Numbered from the stretch's first letter, positions 7,817-18,541 are shown. The stretch is 18,770 nucleotides of DNA from Phoronis ovalis (GCA_028565635.1 JAOXYB010017286.1:1-18770), one strand, 5' to 3'. Notes: generated from the sequence alone by a model not told the origin. Numbers and translations: made by a program.

Positions 7817-10800
7817 TTATTCAGCTTCGGAGGTGTACGGTGGAGGGGCTGGTCTGTTAGCTTCCTCTTGTATTACTTCTTCATATTTAGGAGGCAAAAG
7901 CATCTACAATGAAAAAACTGGAATGAAGAAAATATTTTTTTACTGAAACGTCTGTTTTTAACCGCATAAACAAAACACTTTTGGAGCACAGTCAGTTTGA
8001 TGTTTCTATTTCAGTAAAGCAACTTGTACTTGTTTTCGAAAATAAACTCAATTATGTGTTCAAGAACTAAAAAATTGTTTATTTCTTGCACTGGTAGTCA
8101 AACTAGGTGAAGCACGATAACTTAGTCCAAAATTCTCCTAAGAGATAAAAATTATCCCCCAACTCAGTTAATATGGCATATGGGTAGTTACATAAAATGG
8201 CTACCCTTGATACACATCTCCAAAATATCACTTGTTGCAAGCATTATCCACTAATAATGCAGTACTATTTGGTGTATAACAGGAAATGCAAAAGAATATT
8301 TTTAGCTGGAGTAGAAAATAGTGAACTAAATGTGACAGATGTTTTGTTCACTTCATGTTACCCTCTATGTATCACGAAGTCATTTTTAATTAAAAAGAAA
8401 TTGTAAATCCTACTAAGTAGCTTTGGTGACAGTCTAACAGTCAAATGAAATACATAAATCACTTCCAACATACCTCAGTATCTTCTCCGTCCATGTACTG
8501 AGTCATGCCATGAACCACTCTGGTGGCTGTCTGTACAGCCGTCAGGTATTTGTAACACCTCCAGACAATACTGATCAAGTAGGCCTACAAAAGATTGGAA
8601 AACATAACATTACAATTCAAACATCAACATTTATTTCCATGAGGTGTAAACAATGCTTTATTATTATTTATTTCAGTTAATTATCTGCAATTTAAAAACC
8701 TATCTAATTACTCCACTCTCCAAAGTGTATTTTGTTAATACATCCCAGATTATTGGTTATGATGCTTGTACAATAACTACTCACAGAATGATTATTTAAG
8801 CATAGTTACATTCTATACAACAACAGCATCATGTTCGTTTAATGGGCAATGGACTATTTAATAAAACAGCAACGTGATCTTTCAATATATAGTTCCATCC
8901 AACATTGTTGGACGCTGTATGCAGACGTTTATTCAACATATTTTTTACACTAAACGACTAACCTTGAACATTAGGCAGCCCACTACTACAACAGCCACAA
9001 TCACAGTCAACCAATGACTATCAAGGTTCAAGAGATATAGTTTAACATTTTCCGGTAAGTTGCCTTTCTGAATAATAAGAGACTTGATGTCCAGTTCCGT
9101 GGAGGCATACCCAAGCACTGTGAGGCAAGATAGGGCAAAGTCGAAAACTTGTATCACAAAATATGGCATAAGGAATGATGATAAACCCTGCAAAAGAACA
9201 AATATGTGCAAGGTGTGCTTGTGACAAGTATAAGTAATTCTTATTAGCCACAAGACTAAGACTTAAAATCAAATGCCACCGAAGTTTTGATAAAATACAC
9301 AGTTGGCATATTAACAAGTAAATTTTCATACAGAACAAGTTTTCATGGTATTTACTTTTGAGAAAAAATGTTTATAAAATTAGTAGTATTGCTGGGTTCT
9401 CAGAAATAAATCTTGTGAGCTCTCCTAAACAAAAATGCTAACAAGCACAAACTAAGTACAACTCCAACTTACAGTAAATAGCGTACAATTAGTCAAGTCA
9501 ACTAGATTTCGACATACCTTGATAGCTCCATATAACAGCATAACAATGGAGATGAAGAACATAAACGTGATAAACAACGCAAAACACTGGTTTTCTGTAA
9601 AAAAATTATATTCTTAAAAACGAAATTCCTGGTACAGCAATAACTTAGGCATTGGTATATAGTCAATCGTAATAGAGAATTTTGCAATGCTTTTTGTGTA
9701 CATTTCTGATCCAGAATTTAATTTTTTAAAATTACATGTTGAAGAGGCTTATGTTGATACTTTTCTTGTAATTAGCACAGACATTACGGAAACAATTATA
9801 CTCTGTATCTCACTTGATCACGAGATCTGAGACACTTGTTCAGTACAACTGTGCAAGCATAAGAGAGTTCCATAAGACAAATGCAGTCAAGTTAAATTCT
9901 CACCATACTGGAAATCTTTATTAGTCCAACTCCAGTTGTCATAAATGTAAGAATAATCCGCATATCCCTTTTTAACTTCACTGTCAACATCTGCTACTGG
10001 ATCGGGCACCAGGTCAGCAATGAAATCAGGTTCTTCTGTACTAATTAAAGTAGATTCAACTGTATTCTTTGTAGGAAAGGATTCCGGGTAAAAGAATACA
10101 AAGCTTAGCATAACAATTGCTAGTAGTGAGACAAGCTGAAACAAAACAATATAAAGTTACATAACAAACATGATTATCTGTAGAATACAGTGATTTCCTA
10201 GAAAAGTCTCCAAAATGAATTCCTCTAGTATAATAATGTTAGTTGGTTGATTTATAACAAATGTACTTAAATTCTTAACATCAACAATTAGGTTTATTGG
10301 TAAATCCACATCTGATTTAAAATGTAAATTTAAAAACAGAACAATGCCTCCAGCAGCCCCGACATGTATTTAAGATTTTACTTAAAGATGGGTAGGAGCA
10401 ATCTCTGGCCATCATCAAGTTCGCAAATTCTCCTGCCTTAGACTTAGGGTTCCGGCCCACAACTGATTTTGCAAAAAAATCTAAATAACTAAAAAACAAG
10501 CGTTTGTTTTTCACCAGTAAAAGCTCCAACAGTTTTTAACATACTGGATCAACCCCACGGGAAGCCGGGAGGCTGCCATGGTAGGGTCATGTTTCTATGA
10601 CTATGCATCTGTCAAGACCGAAATTAAAAGTATATTTGTGACGTATATTATAAAAATTTATGAAAAACATACTTTCGGTTACAGGTCAGCAAGCAATTAG
10701 CCAATTTATACTTCCTTCTTTACCCAACGATGAAACCATATTTACACCTTGTACTGGCCACTAGGTAACCACTGTCTTGTGAATAAACACAGTGACTGAT

Positions 10801-10934
10801 AAGTAAACTCATAATATAAATACGAAAAAAATACATACCAGTTGAAAAACTGCTAAAACAATCGTTCCAGTTCGGACATGACAACAACAGCAGCTGTAAG
10901 CTTTGTCACTTTCTGGACTGATTTTCAGCCTCAT
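7817..10934 (-). CDS. LAPTM4: LAPTM4 homologue, lysosomal-associated four-pass transmembrane protein
   Basis: Four-span membrane protein of late endosomes/lysosomes; the family sorts cargo and influences transporters and sphingolipids there. Exons in transcript order: 10839-10934, 9904-10135, 9518-9594, 8963-9187, 8474-8584, 7817-7903. All junctions are GT-AG and the total is 828 nt, 275 residues. The short cytosolic N-terminus carries a CCCCHVRTGTI block (15-25), typical of LAPTM4. Membrane segments lie at about 23-48, 112-134, 138-164 and 190-216; LFDF-like VFDFALSCL is in the third. The tail has two PPxY motifs, PPKY (251-254) and PPPY (267-270), which in the family recruit NEDD4-type ubiquitin ligases for lysosomal targeting. 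The first luminal loop (49-109) is long and acidic, with one N-glycosylation sequon, NWS (99-101), which makes the protein longer than vertebrate LAPTM4A (233 residues). The ATG at 10934 is chosen because it directly precedes the conserved block. A versus B paralogy is unresolved. Confidence 0.93.
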
Positions 10935-12382
10935 TTTGTTTCCTAAACTGTCTTGACAAACCTAGGAACGTAATACAATGTGAAATATGTAGCTCACAGG
11001 TCTAACAATCTTATTATTTGATGACTCTACTTGGTGTACGGCTCAGGTAAAAATCACAACAAAGATGGCGAAAAAAAGTAGTACGACATGGGAAATTACT
11101 GTGTTGTTTTTTCCCCCGCTGGCTAGACGAAGTACTGATTTTACATATACGTAAATAACGTGATGTTATCAAAATGCCAAGTAATAGAGAATCAATGCTC
11201 TCATAATTTTTTATAACTTGGGCTTATGTAAAACCGCATACAATATATTTACTAGGCTTGATTTATAGAACTATTTTGTACCGCAGCACAAGATGTGTTG
11301 AGTACAAAAACAGCTAATGACGTAATTTCTAGTTGGGCATTGTGACCGCCACCTATTGGCGATACTTATAAATTGGCGATCCTCCATTAACAACTAGCCT
11401 ACATGTTTCAAAGCGAACAATCTCAATTCACTCCAAGGCTACTGAACTTTGAGAGAAAAAAATGACACTAAATCTATAAATAAAAAGAATTATAAAGTGC
11501 CATTCATATAATTATATTATATTACTGCATGCAATTTCTATTTTCCGTCGTTGTCGTTCTGTAGTATATAAACAGAACACCCAGGGCGGTTGCATTTATC
11601 AATAATAAAACTGTTCTTCCATTCTGGACGAAGAATCGATTTTTTAAATTGCGATAACTTTAGTATAACCAAAACACCTACAATTCAGTGAAAACAGAAT
11701 AGAGAGCCAAAAGTAGAAAAATGTGTACATCAGATTTTGAAGATTTTTCGAGAAACTGCTCAGTGTTTCGGGAAAAAATGAAACATGTTAATTCTTGGCA
11801 GGCTTCTATCCCGTTTTATTTATTTAGATGTAGGAGAATGTTTGTTCTTCCCAAAGTCTATTTGAAAAAAAATAGAAAAGTGCACTTACTTATTTTTAAG
11901 TCTTTTTGCCATTTTCACTTTACTATTATCGTTCTGAAAAATATTTTTTGTTATATAACAAACATTGGTCACAAACATTGGTCACTATAGTAAACAGCAC
12001 CCATTACTTCGGATTATATCGTACAAAAATTAATGTAACTTACACTTTTATTTATAAACAAGCGAAATCCTTCTTTTTTTATAATTAATTCTGTAAGATG
12101 ATAAGCTATTGTCATGTTAATATTCCTTAATTACGGACACTTTCTAGAAACTAAATGCTCATACAGGGTTCAAATGGAAAAATAAATTAAATATATACAA
12201 ACAATATTTATCAACCCTAATGCATTCAGGGAACATTTAAACAGCTCTACAATATTCATCTAGTATTTTTATTGTTTACAAATGAGAAGTTCCGTGTTGT
12301 ATATAGCTCTTATAGCTCCTGCAATTAGTGAAACCTAAAAAGTATTGGTGAGTATTTGCAGTAGGCGGGACTTGGGGTATCG
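10935..12382. other. Intergenic, upstream of LAPTM4; no gene seen
   Basis: A+T-rich sequence without a frame that shows family features. Around 11317-11392 there is a cluster of promoter-like words (TGACGTAA, CCTATTGG, TATAAATTGG, and ATTGGCGAT twice about 18 bases apart), but no gene starts downstream on the plus strand. ACAAACATTGGTC is tandemly doubled at 11958-11983. The frames at 11721-12088 are Phe/Lys/Ile-rich products of A+T-rich sequence and are not supported. Confidence 0.45.
11061..11071 (-). promoter_or_regulatory. YY1-like site upstream of LAPTM4
   Basis: The plus strand reads AAAGATGGCGA, so the minus strand has CGCCATCTTT, the core of a YY1 site. In animals this motif often lies at or just downstream of transcription starts of housekeeping genes, and it sits about 130 bases upstream of the LAPTM4 ATG. 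No TATA box is seen on that strand. An AG at 10962-10963 (minus) could also be the acceptor of a 5' UTR intron. Confidence 0.3.
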
Positions 12383-12848
12383 CCCGGGGGGGGGGGTACT
12401 GTCATTCAAAGTCACTATATATATGTGCCGCCCAATAGGCCCCCTTTTTTCAGCTCTCGCATTTACCACAAGGTATGTTTTTCACGCTTCTCAAAGCCTT
12501 ATTTACAACAGGGTATACTTTTTTTGTTGGATATTTACCACAGGGTATATTTTCAAAAAATATTCGTTTACCACAGGGTGCATTTTTTGGAAAACCCATT
12601 TACGACAGGTATGAAAAATTAAGGTTCGTAAATTTTCCATATTTATTTACCACAGGGTATATAATTTACAAGTGAATTTTACACACGATATCTATTTCGG
12701 GAGAGTTATTTACGACAGGGTATATTTTTCATGTTTTTTCATTTACGACAGGGTATATTCTTGGTGATCTTTATTTACCACAGGGTCAGGATTTTTTACC
12801 CTGGGCCGCACACCCCTACTAACTTTTCTGTCAAGTACCCCCCCCGGG
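12383..12848. mobile_element. Non-autonomous element with G/C-run inverted termini and internal tandem units (466 bp)
   Basis: The left end is CCC followed by eleven G and TACT; the right end is AGTAC, eight C and GGG. The termini are thus inverted repeats, with further similarity inward (GTCA...AAAGT versus its complement). TATCG flanks it on both sides (12378-12382 and 12849-12853). The interior carries nine degenerate units with the core ATTTACSACAGGGTATA (see the repeat entry). The subterminal GTGCCGCCCAATAGGC near the left and CCTGGGCCGCACACCCCTA near the right are also partly complementary. I recall elements of this design (GTACCCC ends, GGGTAT or TACCC units, GTGYGGCCC) from several marine invertebrate genomes, but cannot name the family. 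It has no coding capacity. Confidence 0.8.
12461..12800. repeat. Nine degenerate tandem units, core ATTTACSACAGGGTATA
   Basis: Units begin at about 12461 and recur every 30-60 bases to about 12800. Each has a conserved ATTTAC(C/G/A)ACAGGGTAT head and a variable T-rich spacer. The head is far better conserved than the spacers, so these are not simple slippage copies. One unit (near 12600) has lost a G of the GGG. The three overlapping open frames at 12345-12675 are translations of these units. Confidence 0.85.
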
Positions 12849-12853
12849 TATCG

Positions 12854-13987
12854 ACTGCTTGAAAAAAGTTGAATATTTCGAAAAGATTGGGCGCATTAAG
12901 TTCTTTTCCGTTGTGCTTTAATAAAAATAACTTGTTACTGTAATTTGTTTGTTAACAAATACAATTTAGGAAGATATTAAAATGTGATTAAGCCGTGATT
13001 TTGTTTCTAAAGAGATCAATATATATTTAAGGTGACGCAAATATATATGCATTACACCATTATTTGTTGGCACGCCTCATTTATTCAGTTACTGTTTACT
13101 CAGTAAATGTAGCTCAGTGGTTTGTACCTGGTTCATTGTTATGTGAGGGGCAAATTGACTACTTAGGACACGACGAATAAGCGAACTAGGATGAAAAATA
13201 ATTATTATGGTTATATTTATTAGAGTCTCTTGTAAGGGATGACAAGTTTGACGTTACCGATGAAGAACAGAGCCTGATGAAAAAGTAAGGTGAATAAACA
13301 TCCGAATGTACTATCTGAATGAAAGGTGCCATATAAAAAGGCAGGTACTTATACATATCCGTCATGTGAAGGTACGTAATTATTATACTCGAAACCTGTT
13401 TAATGAATACCATTAAATGTGTGTGTCGACTCCATTATAGACTGTCAAGAATTGTTATATAATCGCGTCGTATAGGGTACGTCACGCATGTACAAATAAT
13501 ACTATGTAGTTTCGAGATCCCATGCAGTACCCGGGTGCAGTACTTAAACTGCAGAACTGCCTACAGTATACTTAATTATCAGATGAACTACTGAGTTACG
13601 TTGGTACGTATAATGCAGCGTATCTGCTATACAGCGGAGGTTCAGCATCGCAAAAAGCAACCGCTAAGTTCCCCTTGTGATTGTAATTAAGACAACCAAC
13701 AAAGCGTCGATAAAAAGCACAGCATGCAAAGGCTATGGACTTTTAGAAGTTGTTTATCCAAGATGGTTTATGTGAAATCACAATGTATAATTGGATGCAG
13801 TCAAACCTTTTAACCGGTTTTAAGTGGAACCTTGGTCTAGCATGTTTGGTGACGATCGTTCCAACCCGCCGATGCGTCTTAAAAACCTGATGTCTGACAT
13901 ACAATTTTAAAACCCAAAATTCTTGACATGGAAAAATTCGGGTCAAATCGATCGTTGTTTTATAGATCCGGTGATTGAAGACACACT
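12854..13987. other. Intergenic, upstream of the glycosyltransferase; no gene seen
   Basis: No frame shows protein-family features on either strand. A patch at 13109-13140 (TAGCTCAGTGG then GGTTCATTG) resembles tRNA internal promoter boxes, but the spacing is too short for a tRNA. The promoter of the downstream gene should be here, but I see no TATA box at a convincing distance from the ATG at 13988. Confidence 0.45.
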
Positions 13988-15560
13988 ATGCAGAGCCATA
14001 AGATGCCATTGATAAAATACAGAAATCTTTTAATGACTCTTACATGTTTTGGTGTTGTGATAGTCATGTTTCTGTTGATAAAAAACGGGGATATCGCACG
14101 TGATCAACGGCGATATCCTATGTTTAACATTGGTAATGCAGGTAAGGGACTATATAATTTCTGCATGTGTATTATAGAGTACTTGAATATAATATTTACT
14201 TTCTTCTTTCAACTCTTGCTTACGGTAAATATGTCTTAAAGGTTTGCTACTGTTATAAGTGTTTTTATAACAGTAAGGAATTATTAAATAAGAAATACTT
14301 GATAATAACAATAATAATGGTTTATTCAAGAATTACAGCCATGCAGTATCTGAATACTTTAAAATAGTAGTTAGATTAACATTTCAATAAAACATGATAT
14401 ATAAAGGCTTGTATTTTGTGAAATTTAGTGAAGGAACAATGTGACTTGTATTTGTATTATTTACTTATTTTTACAGTATTGGTAGTGTTTGTTATGGTAC
14501 AGTTACATAGTAGTATAGCCACACCATTGCAAATACAAATGAAATTACAATTATAGTTCAATCCCTTTGAATGCTCATTAAATCATATCAGTGGCCCAGA
14601 TTAAAAGCAGGATTAAAAAATTGATTTAATATAGAGAAACGTATTTTTCTTTATTAAGGTTATGTTTTGTATGTCATAAAATAATTACATATCTCCTAGT
14701 GGTAGAATTTAGGAAGCAGGGTATAAAATTCCGACGCTTGTGACCGTTGTGTGACATTGTAGATTGTATATCTATTTATATTATTTTATTTAACATTCGC
14801 AGGTACAAAGAATAAGATTTTGATATGGATCCTAACAAATCCGGCAGCACACCAAATTAAATGTAAACCCATAAAAGAAACATGGGGCAGTCGATGTGAC
14901 AAACTACTGTTCATGAGTTCTCAGGAAGACTCAACGATACCAACAATCGGTTTAAATGTTAAAGAAGGACCTAATCATTTGACTATCAAAACTTTTGCCG
15001 CCTACGAATACATCTATGCTCATCATTTCCAAGACGCTGATTGGTTTATGAAAGCAGACGATGATACGTACGTAATTCTTGAGAATTTAAAAGATTTTTT
15101 GTCAAATAAAAATCCAAATGTTGCAGCTGCTTACGGTTTACATATGAAAAGGAACGACTCGGGTTCTGCACGCGATTATTTACATGGAGGCAGTGGATAT
15201 ATTTTAAGTAAAGAAGCTCTCAGGAGATTTGCGGAGAGACATACAAAGGAATGCGTACATTGGGATATTGCCACGGAAGATATAATGTTAAGTTGGTGCT
15301 TACAAAAGCTAAACGTGCAATTATTAGACACACGTGACAAATATGGAGCAGAGAGGCTGTTATATGCTACTCCAGAAAGACATTTATTTAATAAATATCT
15401 TGAAACGTATCGAACTGTACGTGTAGGAATTGAAAATGCTCCATCTGCATACGGTGGAATGAGTCAATATCCTATTACCTTTCATAAAGTATCCCCTCAA
15501 GATATGTACCTATTTGATCTATACATGCATTATTTTCAAAGACGTACAACAGAGGAATAA
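13988..15560 (+). CDS. C1GALT1: C1GALT1-like glycoprotein-N-acetylgalactosamine 3-beta-galactosyltransferase (GT31)
   Basis: Type II Golgi enzyme; the family transfers galactose from UDP-Gal to GalNAc-Ser/Thr, making core 1 of mucin-type O-glycans. Exons 13988-14141 and 14803-15560 join in phase 1 (GT-AG), giving 303 residues. Residues 1-12 are a short basic cytosolic tail and about 13-31 the membrane anchor. The stem is very short, and the catalytic domain is almost entirely in exon 2. Visible family marks are TWGSRC (78-83), WFMKADDDTYV with the metal-binding D137-D139, GGSGYILSKEALRRF (from 180), a TED block (209-211) and a C-terminal FHKV (278-281). The protein is shorter than the human enzyme (363 residues). 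The paired Cys expected near the C-terminus of C1GALT1 is absent (AYGGMSQYP instead). It may thus be a lineage-specific paralogue with a related, not identical, acceptor. Its AATAAA at 15556-15561 overlaps the stop codon. Confidence 0.9.
14248..14275. repeat. Perfect 11-bp inverted repeat in the glycosyltransferase intron
   Basis: TACTGTTATAA (14248-14258) and TTATAACAGTA (14265-14275) are exact reverse complements around a 6-nt loop. It lies about 105 bases after the donor site. No function is apparent. Confidence 0.75.
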
Positions 15561-16711
15561 ATGTTTATGTTTGAATAGCTTTTTTTCTACCTTTAAGTTC
15601 TGAATAAGTTCAAACTTATAATGTTATTACTGACGAAAAAAGTTCAAGCTTACAACTTGGTAATTTTTTGCTGTCATTATGATGCCTTTGACAAAGATTG
15701 TGACGTCTGTTGCATGCAGGAAAGCGGCGATCTCTCTTTATCAGATATCCGATCGCCTATCAGCAACAGAGAAAGGCGAGACACGCTATTACCAATCATT
15801 CGCCTGTCCTCTACAAGATGTTGACAGCATTGGTAAAAATGTGTGGATGATGAAACCTTTGTTTTAAGCTTAACATTTTATTGCGTATAGTTAAATTACC
15901 TGTACTAGCTGCATTTGGGTGATCTTTTTTGTAATCTTTGATCATATGCCGAGGCAATAACAGTAGATATGGCAATTAGGTGGAAGGCCGGGCATAGGTC
16001 ACAAATATATAAATCTTCCAACGATACACTGCAGCAGCGTGAAGAGGACATTATATATGATGAAATGTAATACCACTTATAAAAGCAGTTAGGTGACAGA
16101 AGTTAGTTCTGAATAACTGTCACCTAATAAATACAGAAACCATCGTAGACAGAGGACTTATGGTACGTTAGCTATAAATGATATGTAAACACTCCAATGC
16201 GTGATATTATTAATGCAACAGAAAACAATAGCATAGTACAGTGCATAGTGTTTGTTATCTGAACAGTTAAGGAATTAACTACTCAAAGTGTAAAATTTGC
16301 ATATTTTGTTTATTGGCTAACAACACATATATAGATGCATATATATAGTTAAAATTTACACCTTTATCAATAGCTTTTGAAATTAAGAATATGATAGCAC
16401 TCCAGCAAGTCTGGTTACGTTTTTTTCATAAATTTAATAGTAAAATGAACGGTATCGGTGCTGGCGGATCCAGAATTTTCCCTGAAGGGGGCGTGCAAAG
16501 TTTTTCCGCAACCAAAGGATACTTAAATCCACCACTATTCAAGTTTAATCTGCTAAACTTGTGGTAATGCAAAATGCAATAAAATTATCCATAATACAAA
16601 ATGTGCTATATATAACCAGTAACACTAAATATAAACAAGTCAATTTTGACATCGGTTTCATTTTGCTACGCTACTAAAGAGTAAACACGAGCTGCGTCGA
16701 TATTTGTTCAA
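15561..16711. other. Intergenic between convergent glycosyltransferase and lectin genes; no gene seen
   Basis: This contains the 3' region of the glycosyltransferase (a second AATAAA occurs near 16126). An open, G+C-richer patch lies at 15719-15831, bordered by AG and GT dinucleotides. A perfect 11-bp inverted repeat, TTAGGTGACAG/CTGTCACCTAA, lies at 16089-16127. A fragment at about 16460-16498 (GGATCCAGAATTTTCCCTGA followed by a G run) resembles the end of a dispersed repeat. None of these is supported as a gene. Confidence 0.45.
16089..16127. repeat. Perfect 11-bp inverted repeat, intergenic
   Basis: TTAGGTGACAG (16089-16099) pairs exactly with CTGTCACCTAA (16117-16127), with a 17-nt loop. 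It could be the core of a small palindromic element; no target duplication was identified. Confidence 0.7.
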
Positions 16712-16717
16712 TTTATT
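16712..16717 (-). terminator. Candidate poly(A) signal for the F-type lectin gene
   Basis: TTTATT on the plus strand reads AATAAA on the minus strand, about 400 bases beyond the lectin stop codon at 17120-17122. It is the first canonical signal I found on that side. Confidence 0.35.
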
Positions 16718-17119
16718 ATGAAAACTTATAAAATAAAACCGTATCTATCATAATGATCGTTAAGCTGATGAACGTAAGTGAGATATTTTGATAATCAAAT
16801 ACAGGAATGAGTGTCCAGTATTGATTTCCAACTAGGATCCCATTCCGGGATCCATTAGATGTGATAAACAAACAGGTCAAGTAATTAACGTTTTTATGCC
16901 ACCTTTCAATTTGCATCATTTCCAAGGCAATATCCCAGGCAAAATGTCGTTTTTGGTAGGATCTTTTTTGAGAGGAATTTCCCGGAGGAATTTATATAAT
17001 ATTGGATATTTTAAATCCACACCTCAGAAGAGTGCAAGAGAGTATAACCTGTTATACGAATTTGATCCATCGAATGCATTTTCTTCTTTGGCTAGCTACC
17101 AGCAGCTGTTAGGACTATA

Positions 17120-18541
17120 CTATAATGTGATTTCGCACAGTACTAGTTGATCTGTAGCATTTGGTTTGGATTTTATTTGAATACTTAGATACCTATAAAA
17201 CAAAAAATGGCAGCATTTATCTAGAGAGACTGATCGCTTTATTGTTAAACTTGCTTATTGTGAATCTTGAAAATGCTACACCAACAGCGTTACAGGGCGT
17301 TTGTGGCTAACATGTGACATTTATAATAATCCTAAACGTAAATCGATTTACTGCAAATTTTTACCTATAAATAATCCACCACATCTTTTTTGTTCTATTT
17401 TTGACAATGAAAGTTCTTTTTGAAATACCGTTTTCGTGCTAGAACCCAAGAATTATTCTCACTCAATTTTAATAGTTAATCCCGTCGATTCATTACCTGA
17501 ATTACAAATATGAGAGTACAACTGGTACAAATTGTAAAGTACATCAGTCCTCCGCAGTCTGAACATGTGTAGTGAAGAAAGTGGCTAATGATCGCTTAAA
17601 AAATATGTGTTCATAGCGCATATTTTTCTAGTGTTAGCATAAAGACGTGTTGCGTATGTCAAATCGCCGTAAGTATCCCAGGTACACATTGTCAATCTTT
17701 TATCAAAAATGTACGGTAAACAAAATAAATATTAAGTTTAAACAATAATGCGATCAGTCTCTCTAAGTCAAGAACAGCCATTTCACAAATTCAAACAGAT
17801 AGAAACTTGTGATGATAACGTGTAGTAATAACATATTAGAGAGATATTTGTCAAGCTTTCATAATTGAAGGTAGTTCCTTTTAATAAATCGATTAAATAA
17901 AAATGTTAATTTAATGAATATAGTCAAACGAATTACGAAATTGAAAATCATTACTTTATTTTGATCATGGTATTTTTGATAATCCGTATACTTTTTCAAC
18001 AAGGATGCTTTTATTCTAATTTTATTTGAAACTATAAATCCATGAACGGTAGTAATGGCTGGGAAACCTTACCTCCCGTTTAACGGAATCCCACACTGTA
18101 CTGATTCTAAGGCAGCCGACATATTTCCAATAGAATGATAGCAAAGGTCGTTATCTTGGAAAGTTGCATTGTTACCAACTCGAATTTCAACATCATGTAA
18201 ATCATTTTCTAATAAACAGAAAACCAGACAACTATTCCTTAAACAATCAGTGCTTTTCAGACTTTCAATTTCAGTTTTTCAAGAAGTATACTATTCTACA
18301 GAGTTTCATTAAATGCTACATCCTACAATCCTACAATTCGTTTATAACATTTGACTTTCATTATTCGAGATTTCAATATATGGATACTGTTTAATATGGG
18401 AATGACTTTGGCCTTTCTCCTATTTTAGCAATAGATATGTGGAAAACCTACCACAACAATCTGTTCGAGACACAATTCCGACAGATGATATACTGCGGGT
18501 GAATCCAAAGTCTACCATCCAATATGGGTTTGCTTCGAGTT
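17120..18541 (-). CDS. F-type lectin (fucolectin) domain protein, last three exons (5' partial)
   Basis: Exons in transcript order: 18452-18541, 18073-18208, 17120-17192, joined in phases 1 and 2 at GT-AG sites. The incoming frame is phase 1, so upstream exons lie off the right edge. The joined 98 residues follow the F-type lectin (eel fucolectin/tachylectin-4) fold order: NPYWMVDFG, then VSRTDCC, then DVEIRVGNN, DNDLCY, then CGIPLNGRYLSIQI and the closing LVLCEITL just before TAG. In the family this domain binds fucose on glycans through one His and two Arg, with Arg1 and Arg2 in RxDCCxER. Here Arg1 and the vicinal Cys pair are present, but ER is replaced by ND, so canonical fucose binding is doubtful. 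The His-bearing part is outside the window. The domain is the C-terminus of the protein. F-type lectins are often expanded in bivalves, where they act in innate recognition and gamete contact. The family call is firm from motif order; total length is unknown. Confidence 0.88.
17222..17765. mobile_element. MITE with about 29-bp TIRs and TA target duplications, in the last lectin intron
   Basis: The left end, TA then GAGAGACTGATCGC, T and TTATTGTT, is mirrored at the right by the complement of GAGAGACTGATCGC, A and TTATTGTTT. That makes about 29 bp of inverted repeat with one mismatch and one single-base gap. The outermost TA on each side (17222-17223 and 17764-17765) is the expected duplication of Tc1/mariner-type insertion, and similarity stops exactly beyond it. 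The 540-bp interior (17224-17763) has no coding frame. The element ends only 28 bases from the acceptor (17193-17194) of the final lectin exon. Confidence 0.85.

Noticed and set aside
10317-10600. 70-residue minus ORF and G+C-richer patch in LAPTM4 intron 1
   Set aside because: LAPTM4 exons 1 and 2 join perfectly without it. It may be a decayed repeat, but no ends are visible.
12345-12675. Three overlapping plus-strand ORFs
   Set aside because: They are translations of the ATTTACSACAGGGTATA tandem units inside a transposable element.
13109-13141. tRNA- or SINE-like A-box (TAGCTCAGTGG) followed by GGTTC
   Set aside because: Only about 20 bases separate the two words, and no acceptor stem or anticodon arm can be drawn.
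15719-15831. Possible exon bordered by CATGCAG and GTAAAA
   Set aside because: It is open in two frames but shows no recognisable domain, and there are no partner exons nearby.
16460-16498. GGATCCAGAATTTTCCCTGA fragment as a defined transposon end
   Set aside because: It resembles ends of dispersed repeats, but no matching second end or target duplication was found.
16896-17150. 84-residue plus-strand ORF (MSFLVGSFLRG... region)
   Set aside because: It overlaps, in antisense, the last lectin exon (17120-17192) and shows no family features of its own.
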